Positions 16,162-26,344 of a DNA stretch of 60,325 bases are shown here, one piece after another (position 1 is the first letter of the stretch; each line of letters opens with the position of its first letter). The notes beneath the pieces are model-generated. The model searched no databases. It had not been told where the DNA came from and was given only the letters and a program-made list of their open reading frames with translations. The position numbers were made by a program, and so were the translations under genes. The DNA comes from CAZUGA01 sp964619885 (lineage in GTDB: Bacteria > Pseudomonadota > Gammaproteobacteria > Methylococcales > UBA1147). The stretch covers positions 1 to 60,325 of the forward strand of contig CAZUGA010000028.1 in the NCBI GenBank assembly GCA_964619885.1, written 5' to 3'.

Positions 16162-18825
16162 TCATCTGCTGCTCGGATCTTTGAAAGGTAATGCAGATAT
16201 GTCGGACGGTGTTTGCTCGATTTGTGCCGAAGTACTTATTTGATTTTGGCTCAACCGATCATTAATCTTGCGAAGCGCAGTTTCCAGTGATACTTCCATT
16301 ACGGTTTCCTTGCCTTTGGAGACAATAACTCGGACTAATTGTGGTATTTTGGTTGCTGCTGTTGACAATATGTAAACGGGTTGAATATATAGGATGTCGT
16401 TGCCAATGGGCAAAATTACCATACGGCCTCGTTTAACTTCAGATCCTCGTTGATTCCATAAGGAGATCTGTCTGGAAATTTCTGGGTTTTGATTGATCAG
16501 TGCGGCGATCTGTCCTGGCCCATCGATTTGTAGATCAACTGGAAATTTGAACATTATGATTCGCGGAGCGTAGTCATTCCCGCACATGGATTTTGTAAAA
16601 CAGCCTGCAACGGCAAGTACGCTTAAATTATCGAGCCCAACCGGATTCATTGGACTGACAAGAACAAAAATTTGTTCGTCCAATGCGCCACGATGGATAG
16701 TTAAGTAGTACGGTGTGACGTTCGCGCCGTCCATTTTTGAAAATTCCCAAAACTCCCCACCCTGGAAGAATAGTTCAGGTTTCGTTTGGTGATACTTGTT
16801 GTAGATCTGCATTTGTATCGAAAACATATCTCTTGGATAGCGTAAATGTGGTTTTAGATCGCTTGGAATTGCATCGGCTTGTTTGAATAAACCCGGAAAG
16901 GCTTTGTTCAAGGTCCAAACGATGGGATCAGTGGGCTCGACGATATAAAAATCGGTAGACCCGTGATACGCGTCGACGACGATCTTTACCGAATTCCGAA
17001 TATAGTTGAAACGTTTTCCGCTGGTTTCTCCGGAAAATTTAGCGTAGCTGTGCTTAGAAACGGGGTAATATTTAGATGTCGTATATGCATCAATTACCCA
17101 AAAAAATCCGCTTGGCGTGACAACAAGGTATGGGTCTTGATCGAGATGCAAAAATGGCACTACCTTTTGTACGCGATTAAGAATATTCCTGTGGAGTAAA
17201 ATTCGACTCTCAGCGCCAAAACTTGCGGAGAACAAAAAGTTAGTGTCTTTAAAATAGATCGCGAACAGTAGCTTGCTTAAAACCGAAGAAACCGGTATGC
17301 CACCGCGCCCGCTATATGCTTGCTGAATTCTCAATTCAGACGGATCGGTTCCGATTGATTTTAAAAGATTAGGTGCTATCGCGTATTCATAGTCTTCTTG
17401 CCCGAAATAAATTTGTGGTTGCGCGATCTGAAATCCGACTTTGGAATTGAGATTGATGTCACAGAGAAAACATTGCATGGGTGTATCGCCGCTCTGATAA
17501 GCGGGGGTGATCACTGCGCCCCATCCGTGCGTATAGCGCAAATGGATGTTTTCCCAACTTTTGGTTTCGTCTGGTAATTTGTTAGTGTTAATTTCGCGTG
17601 CAGATAGATTGACCTGCTGATAGTAACCGTTGATCAAATAACGACCCACATCGATTTTTGGGAATCGGTAATAAGGCCGGACGGCTTGAAGTTGGTTGTA
17701 TACTTCGTCTAACAACTCTCTATCCCAAACCGGAATATTAGTCAGGTCTTGTTTTTCGTCCAACCCTAATTGTTGATTAGCCGATACTCTAGGGTCAAAA
17801 GCTTCGGTGGTTACTTGGTCTAGTTTGTAGGCCGATAGCGTTGCACTGATATTGTGTCGCATAAACTCTTTTTCTGCGCTTACCGGATTAGGTTTGACCC
17901 ATACCTTGTCGATAGTTGCTGGAATTATTTCAATGTGTAATAACGCAAATACCAGGATGAATAAGATGCTGGTAAACCCCAATATTATACTGCGTCTGCG
18001 GTAAAAAAGAGCGTACAGGGTCAACGCGCCGATGATCAAAAATAATATACATTGCAACCAAATTAATGGCAGCCGATAATGCATTTCTACGTAACCGGGC
18101 CCGAAAAAAACCGGTTCATGATGGTCTGTATACAGTAGCGAATAGCGTTGTAAGAAAAATCCCCAGGACTGGAAGGCAAATGTGCTCGCGATCAGGACAC
18201 CCAGATGAATCGCTGCAGATTTTGGCAGCTTGGCGAATCGTCGGTTCCCCGGACCGTTTCCAACGTAATAAAATGTAGCAACAGCGACCACAAGCAGTAC
18301 GAAAGCGGTGATCAGCTCTTTTTGAATTAATTCGTAGAAGGGGTACGAAAATAAATAAAAGCCAATGTCGTTACCAAAGATGGGATCACTAATTCCTGTA
18401 TTACTTTGGCCGAAAAGATAGAATAACGCCAACTCCCAATTCAGATGGATAGGCACAATTACCGGTACGGTCAAAATTAACGCAATGATAATATGCACTT
18501 TAACCGATCGTGGATTGAACAACCGGTCCAGCTTTGTCCGTTGCAAAAGGTTAGAAGGTGCTCCATCCTGTGGAATATCGCCATCTATTTTGTTCGCTAA
18601 TAACCGCTGCGTCAGACGGAGATTGACAAAGAAAAACAGAAAGATTGCTAATCCCACAACAAGGTCTATGGTGCCGTTGTAGCCTTCTTTCATCAAAAAG
18701 TAGGTTTCGTATCCCAGCGACTTAAACCATAAATAATCGACTTGCAAGTCGACTATGCCGTCACTTAGTACGACGCCGAGGATAAGAAGTAAGAAGATTA
18801 AACTGAAAGGGATCCAGATGCGCAT
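16162..18825 (-). CDS. UPF0182 family integral membrane protein
   Basis: 887 residues. About seven transmembrane segments lie in the first 290 residues, beginning IPFSLIFLLLILGVVLSDG. A large extracytoplasmic domain follows, with the family signatures NPVSAEKEFMRHNISATLSAY, IPVWDRELLDEVYNQLQ and LRYPRDMFSIQMQIYNKYH. UPF0182 (COG1615) proteins are widespread in bacteria and have no established function. Length is slightly below the usual 900-1000. The C-terminus ends with a Ser/Gln-rich tail. It is an isolated minus-strand gene; a short hairpin (16062-16076) sits after its stop. Confidence 0.9.
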   Translation of the reverse strand: MRIWIPFSLIFLLLILGVVLSDGIVDLQVDYLWFKSLGYETYFLMKEGYNGTIDLVVGLAIFLFFFVNLRLTQRLLANKIDGDIPQDGAPSNLLQRTKLDRLFNPRSVKVHIIIALILTVPVIVPIHLNWELALFYLFGQSNTGISDPIFGNDIGFYLFSYPFYELIQKELITAFVLLVVAVATFYYVGNGPGNRRFAKLPKSAAIHLGVLIASTFAFQSWGFFLQRYSLLYTDHHEPVFFGPGYVEMHYRLPLIWLQCILFLIIGALTLYALFYRRRSIILGFTSILFILVFALLHIEIIPATIDKVWVKPNPVSAEKEFMRHNISATLSAYKLDQVTTEAFDPRVSANQQLGLDEKQDLTNIPVWDRELLDEVYNQLQAVRPYYRFPKIDVGRYLINGYYQQVNLSAREINTNKLPDETKSWENIHLRYTHGWGAVITPAYQSGDTPMQCFLCDINLNSKVGFQIAQPQIYFGQEDYEYAIAPNLLKSIGTDPSELRIQQAYSGRGGIPVSSVLSKLLFAIYFKDTNFLFSASFGAESRILLHRNILNRVQKVVPFLHLDQDPYLVVTPSGFFWVIDAYTTSKYYPVSKHSYAKFSGETSGKRFNYIRNSVKIVVDAYHGSTDFYIVEPTDPIVWTLNKAFPGLFKQADAIPSDLKPHLRYPRDMFSIQMQIYNKYHQTKPELFFQGGEFWEFSKMDGANVTPYYLTIHRGALDEQIFVLVSPMNPVGLDNLSVLAVAGCFTKSMCGNDYAPRIIMFKFPVDLQIDGPGQIAALINQNPEISRQISLWNQRGSEVKRGRMVILPIGNDILYIQPVYILSTAATKIPQLVRVIVSKGKETVMEVSLETALRKINDRLSQNQISTSAQIEQTPSDISALPFKDPSSR

Positions 18826-19257
18826 TCTATGTTGGTATTGTCGTGCGGTCTGATAATTATAGAAATTAGACCGGAATTAGTGCGGATATCCGTGTTAGCA
18901 ATCCGAGATAAATGTATACGCCGAATTTAAAACGATCTTGAATGATTTGAATCTATTCTACATAGAAACTCAATTTAGAGCGATCGTTTTGAGTGTCGCA
19001 CGATGAACCTATTGTGAGCGTTGATAAATACGGTGTTATATCGGGTAAAACAAGATTGGAATTTAGAGCGGTAACGCTTTCGGGTCACAATTAGAATGGG
19101 TTATTTGATCGACTTTTTGTCGACTAACATCTGTATTATGGATTCTATCCGCTAAAATATTGATGCGATAAAGCTTATTCCAAGTTAATCCATTCAGACC
19201 GTTCAGCGGGTGAAATGGAGCGGGGGGATCATTCAGATTTTTCAGGGGAACAAAAAG
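18826..19257. other. Intergenic region, divergent promoters expected
   Basis: About 430 bases between the divergent UPF0182 and L,D-transpeptidase genes. AT-rich with the repeated word TTTAGAGCG twice, but no gene, RNA or clear inverted repeat that I can support. Confidence 0.5.
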
Positions 19258-20889
19258 ATGTATCGATTCAAAACAATTATCAGTTTACTTGTTGCATTGG
19301 CATACGGCTTATCTGGATCGGTATTCGCGGATGATACCGATGTAAAGGCAGCGTTGATCGAATTATTAAATAATGGACCGGCGAGTCAACTTGGTATAGA
19401 AGGCAGACGCATGGATGCGGGTGAAATTAATGAGAAATTATTGCTTCATTATCAGGAGCAAGGTAGCAACCCGCTTTGGGTGACAGATGGAGGGCATAAT
19501 GAACGTGCCGAAAGCTTGTTAGACGTTTTGAAGAATGCGCACTTGGAAGGTCTTAACAGTGAGGATTACCATGTATCAAATTTAGAGAAGCTTTGGGACA
19601 GTCAGCAGGCTATGGATTTAGCCAAATTAGAAGTATTGCTGACTTATAGCATGGCAGCGTATGCAGCCGATGCCCGGGAAGGCCGGGCCGATCCACGAAA
19701 ACTGGACCCAACCTTATTCGCAACAGCTCGAGATGTTGCTATTGACCCGGTCGCCCTGGCACTGGAAGCGGTTAGTTCGCCGGATCTATCAGAGTTTTTG
19801 GCGTCTCAAACACCCGACAACATCCATTATCGAGGGTTAAAGCAGGCCCTAGAAAGATACCGCGGGTTGGCGGAACAGGGGGGCTGGCCCATCATACCGG
19901 CGGGTGAGACCTTAAAGGTGGGAATGGATTCACCCAGGATATTGGTAGTACGACAGCGATTGAGCATTACTGGCGATCATGACGGTGAAAATGCTGAATC
20001 ATCCTTGTATGACGAATCGCTCGAAGCCGGAGTAAAACGATTTCAAAAACGCCACCACCTTGAAACCGACGGTGCCATTGGTAAGAACACTTTGGCGGCA
20101 ATGAATATACCCGTAGAAAAACTGATCAAACGTATCGTTGTAAACATGGAACGCTGGCGTTGGCTTGCGCATGATCTGGGCCGCAAACGGCTGTTTGTAA
20201 ACGTGGCCGGTTTTACGCTGGCTGGAACTGAGGACGATAATGTAAAGATAAAAATGCCGGTTATTGTCGGTAAGCTATACCACAAAACCCCGGTATTTAG
20301 CGAGTCGATTAAATATATCGAAATCAATCCTTATTGGAATGTGCCGTCCAGTATCGCGGTTAAAGAAATGTTGCCGAAGTTAATCAATGATCCTTATTAT
20401 CTGCGGGGAAAAAATATTAGAGTCTATGATGGTTGGGGCAGCGATGCCCAGGAGGTAGATTCTATAGCTATTGATTGGCAATCGGTTGGGCGTGGAATTC
20501 GGCGTTACAAACTCAGACAAGAACCAGGACGAAAAAATGCGTTAGGAAAAATTAAGTTCATGTTTCCGAACAAATATAATGTCTATCTACACGATACACC
20601 AGGTCATAGTCTGTTCAAGCGTTCTCGCAGAGCATTCAGTCATGGTTGTATCAGGGTCAGTGAGCCTATCCAGTTGGCCGCGTATTTATTGGGTGGTCAA
20701 GCCAATGGATGGCCCATAGAGAGAGTTAAAAAATTGGTGGCGAGTGGAAAAAGAACCGTTGTAAAGTTGGATGAAGCATACCCGGTTCATATATTGTATC
20801 GAACAGCGGTCGTTAGCGACGAGGGATTGGTTTATTTTGCGGACGACGTTTACGGGCGTGATAAATTGTTGGAGAAAGCCTTGTTTTGA
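19258..20889 (+). CDS. Murein L,D-transpeptidase, YcbB/LdtD-like
   Basis: Makes 3-3 cross-links in peptidoglycan in the periplasm. 543 residues from ATG 19258, preceded by AGGGGAA; this start gives a proper signal peptide (ends SGSVFA at about 24). Domains in order: N-terminal scaffold, a peptidoglycan-binding helix bundle (SLYDESLEAGVKRFQKRHHL, then DGAIGKNTLAAMN, about 258-290), and the YkuD catalytic domain. The catalytic cysteine is in SHGCIRVSEP, with the essential histidines in YLHDTPGH and SHGC. Length and order fit LdtD (YcbB) rather than the short ErfK type. Single gene, divergent from the UPF0182 gene and convergent with queG. Confidence 0.92.
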   Translation: MYRFKTIISLLVALAYGLSGSVFADDTDVKAALIELLNNGPASQLGIEGRRMDAGEINEKLLLHYQEQGSNPLWVTDGGHNERAESLLDVLKNAHLEGLNSEDYHVSNLEKLWDSQQAMDLAKLEVLLTYSMAAYAADAREGRADPRKLDPTLFATARDVAIDPVALALEAVSSPDLSEFLASQTPDNIHYRGLKQALERYRGLAEQGGWPIIPAGETLKVGMDSPRILVVRQRLSITGDHDGENAESSLYDESLEAGVKRFQKRHHLETDGAIGKNTLAAMNIPVEKLIKRIVVNMERWRWLAHDLGRKRLFVNVAGFTLAGTEDDNVKIKMPVIVGKLYHKTPVFSESIKYIEINPYWNVPSSIAVKEMLPKLINDPYYLRGKNIRVYDGWGSDAQEVDSIAIDWQSVGRGIRRYKLRQEPGRKNALGKIKFMFPNKYNVYLHDTPGHSLFKRSRRAFSHGCIRVSEPIQLAAYLLGGQANGWPIERVKKLVASGKRTVVKLDEAYPVHILYRTAVVSDEGLVYFADDVYGRDKLLEKALF

Positions 20890-20907
20890 ATATTGACAAA
20901 GGTTTCG

Positions 20908-21996
20908 TTACGTGTTGCGCTGATGTTGTTGTAGTGCCCACCTGACGTGCTCTCGCACCAGCTCTGATTGATCGTCGCGCCTCGAATTCAGCGCGGCGGT
21001 GACTGTCTCGTTTTTTGGTGCATTGCCTAGAGCGATTGCTAGGTTGCGCAGCCAATGCGGGTAACCGATACGGCGAATAGCGGAACCTTCTGTTTTTGAC
21101 AGGAAGGTAGTTTCACTCCAGCCAAATAATGAGACAAGGTGGGCAGTATCCAGTCCGTGCCTCGCCTGGAAATCGGGTTCTCTGGTCGTCTGGGCAAATT
21201 TATTCCATGGGCAAACTGCCTGGCAATCGTCGCAACCATAGATTCGATTGCCGATTTTGCTGCGGAATTCAACAGGGATCGATCCTTTTAATTCGATGGT
21301 TAAATATGAAATACAGCGTCTCGCATCGACTTGGAAAGGTCCAACGATCGCCTGCGTTGGACAAATATCAATGCAGACACTGCAAATACCGCAGTGTTCC
21401 GTTGCTGGAATGTCTATGGGTAGCGGCAGGTCGACATATATTTCACCCAAAAAAAACCATGAGCCGGCTTTTTTGTTGATCAGATTGCTGTGTTTGCCAA
21501 TCCAACCCAATCCGGCTTTTTCCGCTAGGGCTTTCTCAAGAACTGGTGCGCTATCCACAAAAGCTCGATAGCCGAACGGACCGATTTCTTTGCTGATCAT
21601 ATCAGCCAAACGCTGTAGGCGTTTGCGCATCAGTTTATGGTAGTCTCGTCCCAACGCATAACGGGAAATATAAGCCTGTATAGGATCGTCAAGTATCCGT
21701 TCAGAAATTTCTACCGGTTCCGGCAAGTAGTCTAAACGCGTCGATATAACACGTATAGTTCCGGGTAATAAAGCATCGGGCTGGCTGCGCAGACTACCGT
21801 GACGCGCCATGTAATCCATTGATCCGTGGAAGCCATTTTGTAACCACCGCTGTAGGTATTGTTCCGCTTTGCTCAGATCGACATCTGTGATTCCGGTCTG
21901 TTGGAAACCTAGAGATTTAGCCCATTTTTTTATCTTTCTGGCTAATTCGGCACGCGTTGCCGGAGACAATTGGGTTGATTCAGCGAATGTCATCAA
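20908..21996 (-). CDS. queG: Epoxyqueuosine reductase
   Basis: Last step of queuosine synthesis: reduces epoxyqueuosine in tRNA to queuosine using cobalamin and two [4Fe-4S] clusters. 362 residues. The ferredoxin-like cluster motifs are CGICSVCIDICPTQAI and YGCDDCQAVCPWN. The N-terminal cobalamin-binding domain includes LGRDYHKLMRKRLQRLAD and AFVDSAPVLEKALAEKAGLG, where the Asp near the catalytic site is conserved. In E. coli the gene (yjeS) is beside nnr; here it is divergent from nnr and shares the region with a CopD-like gene. QueE and QueC, two earlier steps, are encoded at 51.6-52.9 kb. Confidence 0.95.
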   Translation of the reverse strand: MMTFAESTQLSPATRAELARKIKKWAKSLGFQQTGITDVDLSKAEQYLQRWLQNGFHGSMDYMARHGSLRSQPDALLPGTIRVISTRLDYLPEPVEISERILDDPIQAYISRYALGRDYHKLMRKRLQRLADMISKEIGPFGYRAFVDSAPVLEKALAEKAGLGWIGKHSNLINKKAGSWFFLGEIYVDLPLPIDIPATEHCGICSVCIDICPTQAIVGPFQVDARRCISYLTIELKGSIPVEFRSKIGNRIYGCDDCQAVCPWNKFAQTTREPDFQARHGLDTAHLVSLFGWSETTFLSKTEGSAIRRIGYPHWLRNLAIALGNAPKNETVTAALNSRRDDQSELVREHVRWALQQHQRNT

Positions 21997-22004
21997 ACGA
22001 AATA

Positions 22005-22469
22005 TTAATTCAAATACTTACCGCCGGTTGCTATGGCTGAAGTTATCAGGCCCAGACTAAGGTTGAATGCAACAATTTGCCTGATTTTCGATAGAGATCT
22101 GCCGGCATTTGGCCAGTCTTTAACCGATACTAACGAACCAAGTTGCTTCACAGGACCGAAATTAAGATAGACAAACAACAAAATCATAAGCCAAGCGATT
22201 CCATGCATTGCGTGAATGTGAATACCCACGTATTTCATCCCACCGTAGACACCGAATATCATCCAATAGCCGCTCAATAATAATAAAATTATTGCAAGCC
22301 ATACCCAGCGAAAAAAAAGTTTGAAAAGCGCTGACCAAAGTATAAGTCGATTGGGTGCGTCGAGTAACTTGCCGGCTGATGGTCGGACCACGAAATAGGC
22401 GAAAAACATCCCGCCAACCCATACAATGGCGGACAATACGTGAGCAGTTAATGCAATTGGCAAATCCAT
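22005..22469 (-). CDS. CopD family membrane protein
   Basis: 154 residues from ATG 22469, with GGAG at suitable spacing; an in-frame extension to 22541 is less likely. Four transmembrane segments, about 5-25, 45-70, 80-103 and 130-150. The conserved patterns LTAHVLSAIVWVGGMFFAYF and VGIHIHAMHGIAWLMILLF contain histidines typical of CopD/heme- or copper-linked membrane proteins. Function is unproven: copper transport is the family name, but short stand-alone members are often of unknown role. It lies 8 bases upstream of queG on the same strand, so the two are probably co-transcribed. Confidence 0.75.
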   Translation of the reverse strand: MDLPIALTAHVLSAIVWVGGMFFAYFVVRPSAGKLLDAPNRLILWSALFKLFFRWVWLAIILLLLSGYWMIFGVYGGMKYVGIHIHAMHGIAWLMILLFVYLNFGPVKQLGSLVSVKDWPNAGRSLSKIRQIVAFNLSLGLITSAIATGGKYLN

Positions 22470-22555
22470 GGTGTCTCCGTTAATCTTGTTCCCAGAAATG
22501 TATATCACTAGGTGCGCAAGCTCGACAATACAAACAGTCAAAAAAGGGTTGGGAA

Positions 22556-24046
22556 ATGAATCGAGTCAACGATATCACAAATATATCGGTTAGGGGGCTT
22601 TATACAGCAGCCCAGGTCAGGGCAATGGACCGGTATGCAATCGATCAGCTTGGTATTGCTGGTTTGGAGTTGATGCATCGGGCGGGTCAATCTGCTTTTG
22701 ATTGTTTGGTGCGATTATGGCCCAATGCACGCCACTTGGCGATTATATGTGGTGCAGGAAATAACGCTGGAGACGGGTACGTTGTTGCGCGCTTGGCGAA
22801 AAGCAGCGGACTCGGTGTCACGGTGATGTCAATTGTTACGCCGGACAAGTTATCGGGTGATGCTGCTTTAGTATTTAACGAGTTTCTCGATAATAATGGC
22901 AGCATTACACAGTTCCACGAAGATAAATTTGAGCCAGTCGATATAATTGTCGATGCTTTGCTGGGTACTGGATTGGATCGAGAGGTTAGAGGAACATTTT
23001 CCGAGCTGATAGACGCAATCAATCGTGCCGATAAGCCTGTTTTTGCGCTGGATATACCCTCGGGTTTGAATGCGGATTCCGGATACCCTATGGGTGTCTC
23101 TGTTCGTGCGGACTGCACGATTAGTTTTATTGCCCGCAAACAAGGTTTATATACCGGTGGGGGCATAGAATATTCTGGCCGAAAGGAATACGCGTCGCTA
23201 TCCGTGCCTAATGAAGTTATCGAGGCGCAAAGACCCTCTGCGGAATTGGTTGCTCCACCATGGCGACACTTATGCCCGAGAAATAGGGGGGCTCACAAAG
23301 GTGATTTTGGACACGCGCTGATTGTAGGCGGAGAGCAGGGATACAGTGGTGCTACTTTCATGGCGGCATGTGCCGCGGCGCGCGTAGGCGCAGGATTGGT
23401 CAGCATAGCCACCCGCAAAGCGCATGCGTCTTGGCTGAACATATCTAGGCCTGAGTTAATGTGCCACGGGGTTGAGTCCAAGGACGAATTGAACGGGTTA
23501 CTGAGCAAAGTATCTGTAGTCGGCATAGGACCGGGATTGGGGCAAAGCCAATGGGCAGCGGACCTGCTTGCGGCAGTGATGTCAACGGATCTTCCTATAG
23601 TTGTTGATGCAGACGGATTAAATTTGTTGGCCGGTTTACGAGAAAATCGTGACACGTGGGTGTTAACGCCGCACCCAGGGGAGGCTGCACGATTACTTCG
23701 AACGACTACAGCAAGGATCAATATGGATCGGTTTCAAGCGGTGCGAAATATTCAGGAAAAATATGGTGGTGTTTGTGTATTAAAAGGCGCGGGAACTTTG
23801 ATATACGATGGGATGCAAAGTTATATTTCGCCAACCGGCAATCCGGGAATGGCAAGCGGGGGAATGGGGGATGTATTGACCGGCATTATTGTTGGCTTGG
23901 TCGCCCAAGGTATTGATATCGCAGAAGCGAGCCGAATTGGTGTTTATTTGCATGGTGCGGCAGCAGATAAGGCCGCTGAATCTGGCGAGCGTGGATTACT
24001 TGCCAGTGACTTATTTCCGCATCTTCGAAAATTGGTTAATCCATGA
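22556..24046 (+). CDS. nnr: Bifunctional NAD(P)H-hydrate epimerase / ADP-dependent NAD(P)H-hydrate dehydratase
   Basis: Repairs hydrated NADH and NADPH. 496 residues with both domains. The YjeF_N epimerase spans about 15-225 (VRAMDRYAIDQLGI, CGAGNNAGDGYVVARL, DALLGTGLDREVRG, LDIPSGLNADSG). The ribokinase-like dehydratase spans about 235-490 (HKGDFGHALIVGGEQGYSGA, LTPHPGEAARLL and GNPGMASGGMGDVLTGI, the last with the catalytic Asp). Start at ATG 22556 after GGGAAATGA context. The stop overlaps tsaE by 4 bases (ATGA), indicating translational coupling as in E. coli yjeF-yjeE. Confidence 0.95.
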   Translation: MNRVNDITNISVRGLYTAAQVRAMDRYAIDQLGIAGLELMHRAGQSAFDCLVRLWPNARHLAIICGAGNNAGDGYVVARLAKSSGLGVTVMSIVTPDKLSGDAALVFNEFLDNNGSITQFHEDKFEPVDIIVDALLGTGLDREVRGTFSELIDAINRADKPVFALDIPSGLNADSGYPMGVSVRADCTISFIARKQGLYTGGGIEYSGRKEYASLSVPNEVIEAQRPSAELVAPPWRHLCPRNRGAHKGDFGHALIVGGEQGYSGATFMAACAAARVGAGLVSIATRKAHASWLNISRPELMCHGVESKDELNGLLSKVSVVGIGPGLGQSQWAADLLAAVMSTDLPIVVDADGLNLLAGLRENRDTWVLTPHPGEAARLLRTTTARINMDRFQAVRNIQEKYGGVCVLKGAGTLIYDGMQSYISPTGNPGMASGGMGDVLTGIIVGLVAQGIDIAEASRIGVYLHGAAADKAAESGERGLLASDLFPHLRKLVNP

Positions 24047-24492
24047 GCGCAGTTCTCCGAGGTGAATCCGATACGCTACTGTTTGGCGCGCGCCTATTTG
24101 AATGTGTTCGAGGTGCATCAGTGATCTACCTACACGGCGATCTGGGTGCAGGAAAAACAACCTGTGTGCGTGGATATTTGGCTGCGGGCGGGTATTTAGG
24201 GCCGGTCAAAAGCCCAACTTTTACGTTGGTGGAAGAATATCAATTAAACGATCGAAAGATTGTTCATTTCGATTTATACAGATTGGCCGATCCAGAAGAA
24301 TTGGAATGGGTAGGGATGCGCGATTATCTTGGCGATGATGTCGTGTGCTTTATCGAATGGCCGGAAAAGGGTGCCGGTTGTCTGCCAAATCCAGACTTAA
24401 TGATTCAATTTACGGGTGTTCAACATACTAGAAACGTTTCGTGGCATTCTCGGTCTAACATCGGCCATGAATATGGCGAGTGTTTAAAATAA
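24043..24492 (+). CDS. tsaE: tRNA threonylcarbamoyladenosine biosynthesis ATPase TsaE
   Basis: ATPase that supports the TsaB-TsaD complex in making t6A37 of ANN-reading tRNAs. 149 residues. Walker A is HGDLGAGKTTCVRG (about 32-45). KSPTFTLVEEY and HFDLYRLADPEELEWVGMRDY are the conserved switch and Walker-B-like regions, followed by VCFIEWPEKG. The start overlaps nnr by 4 bases. In E. coli the amidase gene amiB follows directly; here about 365 bases intervene. Confidence 0.94.
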   Translation: MSAVLRGESDTLLFGARLFECVRGASVIYLHGDLGAGKTTCVRGYLAAGGYLGPVKSPTFTLVEEYQLNDRKIVHFDLYRLADPEELEWVGMRDYLGDDVVCFIEWPEKGAGCLPNPDLMIQFTGVQHTRNVSWHSRSNIGHEYGECLK

Positions 24493-24856
24493 TTTTATCG
24501 ATTTTAAACAATATACTTAGTCTATTAAGTTAAGTATCTACTTGCACTATGTAACGGAACGAGCTATGTTATGTTCAAAGCGTGGTATTAAAAACGGATA
24601 TCTACCGTATGTAGATGAAAATCCGTTCTATACTATGAAATAGCCCAATCAGGTTTCGGTAGCGGTTTTTCGATACATTGCAGCTCGACCGACGGTAGTG
24701 ACAGCTCAAAAGACGAAGCTTGGCGGTGGGCTGGTTTGGTGACATTATTTTGAGGCTACAAGCGAGCGAACATACAGTTTTGATAACGAGATGTTGGTAA
24801 GTAGTTACTCAATAACGGGTTGCTGTTTTTGGTCAGTGGACTAGCGGTGCTTAGGA
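24493..24856. other. Intergenic region upstream of the amidase gene
   Basis: About 364 bases where the usual tsaE-amiB coupling is interrupted. It presumably carries a promoter for the amidase. I see no gene, repeat or RNA that I can support. Confidence 0.5.
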
Positions 24857-26344
24857 ATGCGAAATATAGTCCTTCTTCTTTTAGCAATTTTTCTGTCATT
24901 GTTTGCCCAGGGCTCTATTGCCCAGCGCATTGCAATCAGTTCTTTACGGTTTTCCACCGCAAGTAATCATACACGGTTTGTATTCGACCTAACTGCGCCT
25001 TGCGATCGTGATGTTTTCGTGCTGGATAACCCAAAGCGCGTCGTCATCGATATTAAAAATGCCAAGCTACACGGCACAATAAGTCAACCACAAGCTACGC
25101 ACAGTTATTTCCACCGGGTGCGTAGCGCATCTAGAAATAAGAGTGATGTCCGTTTTGTAATCGATCTAAAGAAATCGATTAGGGTGGATAGTTTCCTTCT
25201 GTCGCCCAAAGGTAAATATGGGTATCGATTGGTCGTTGATTTATTCGAAAAGGGTGTCGTAGCCGCATATTCAAAGGAACCTAATAAAATAACGGCTTCG
25301 GGCATAGGCAAGCAGACCAAAGCGTCAATGCCGGCTCAGGCTAAGCCCGTGAAAGTAAAAAAAATAGCCAAACACACCCCTAGGATTCATAAGAAAGTCG
25401 CGGAGCCATTGTCTGCTGTTAAGCTAAAACCAGTGGTGAACGCAAGCCAATCAAAACCCATAGTGAAGGTAAGCGCGCACAGAGCAAAACTACGTGAGGT
25501 GATTATTGCGATCGATGCGGGTCACGGGGGTAACGATCCTGGGGCTCGAGGTCCACGGGGAACACGTGAGAAAGAGGTTGTTTTGGCGATTGCTAAAAAA
25601 TTGGAATTCTTGATTCGCAAAGAACCGGGTATGCGTCCAGTAATGATTCGCACAGGTGATTACTATGTAGGCTTGCGCGAACGCATTAAAAAAGCCCGTA
25701 AAGCAAAAGCGGACTTGTTTGTTTCTATCCACGCAGATGCATTTAAGAAATCTACGGTCAAAGGTTCTTCGGTTTTCACCCTGTCGAGGCGTGGTGCTTC
25801 CAGTGAAGCTGCGCGCTGGTTGGCGGCGCAGGAAAACGCTGTGGATCTCGTCGGTGGTGTGAGCTTAGATGATAAGGATGATATGTTGGCCTCTGTACTG
25901 TTAGACCTATCTCAAACTGCAACCAAGGAAGCAAGTGGCAACGTGGCGGCCAATGTGTTGCGGAATTTGAAAAATATGGGGGCAGTGCACAAGAAAACCG
26001 TACAAAGTGCTGGATTTGTCGTGCTGAAGTCACCTGATATTCCGTCAATTCTGGTGGAAACCGCGTTTATCTCAAATCCTGACGAAGAGAAAAAACTTCG
26101 GTCGTCGAAATACCAGAGTCGGCTTGCAAGAGCGGTGTTCGGGGGATTGCAGGATTATTTTGCGATCTATGCGCCGCCCGGAACGCACATTGCCGCTCGT
26201 AGTCATGTTATCGAGCGTGGCGAAACACTTTCGGGGATCGCCAATCAATACGGTGTCAGCACCCGTCAGTTGCAACTCACTAATGCGTTGCCCAACAGTC
26301 GAATTCGAGTTGGGCAAATATTAGAAATTCCGGAAGGAAGTTAA
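24857..26344 (+). CDS. N-acetylmuramoyl-L-alanine amidase, AmiB/AmiC type with LysM
   Basis: Splits peptidoglycan at the septum during cell separation. 495 residues. Signal peptide 1-22 (ends AQGSIAQ). The AMIN septal-targeting domain is at about 25-130 (RIAISSLRFSTASNHTRFVF). A basic linker covers 135-208. Amidase_3 is at about 212-430 with zinc ligands in DAGHGGNDPGARG, in REKEVVLAIA (Glu) and in VSIHADAF, and the catalytic Glu in LVETAFISN. A single C-terminal LysM motif is at about 450-493 (HVIERGETLSGIANQYGVST). The AMIN-Amidase_3-LysM order matches AmiB, but the short name is left open because AmiB and AmiC are hard to separate by sequence alone. Confidence 0.92.
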   Translation: MRNIVLLLLAIFLSLFAQGSIAQRIAISSLRFSTASNHTRFVFDLTAPCDRDVFVLDNPKRVVIDIKNAKLHGTISQPQATHSYFHRVRSASRNKSDVRFVIDLKKSIRVDSFLLSPKGKYGYRLVVDLFEKGVVAAYSKEPNKITASGIGKQTKASMPAQAKPVKVKKIAKHTPRIHKKVAEPLSAVKLKPVVNASQSKPIVKVSAHRAKLREVIIAIDAGHGGNDPGARGPRGTREKEVVLAIAKKLEFLIRKEPGMRPVMIRTGDYYVGLRERIKKARKAKADLFVSIHADAFKKSTVKGSSVFTLSRRGASSEAARWLAAQENAVDLVGGVSLDDKDDMLASVLLDLSQTATKEASGNVAANVLRNLKNMGAVHKKTVQSAGFVVLKSPDIPSILVETAFISNPDEEKKLRSSKYQSRLARAVFGGLQDYFAIYAPPGTHIAARSHVIERGETLSGIANQYGVSTRQLQLTNALPNSRIRVGQILEIPEGS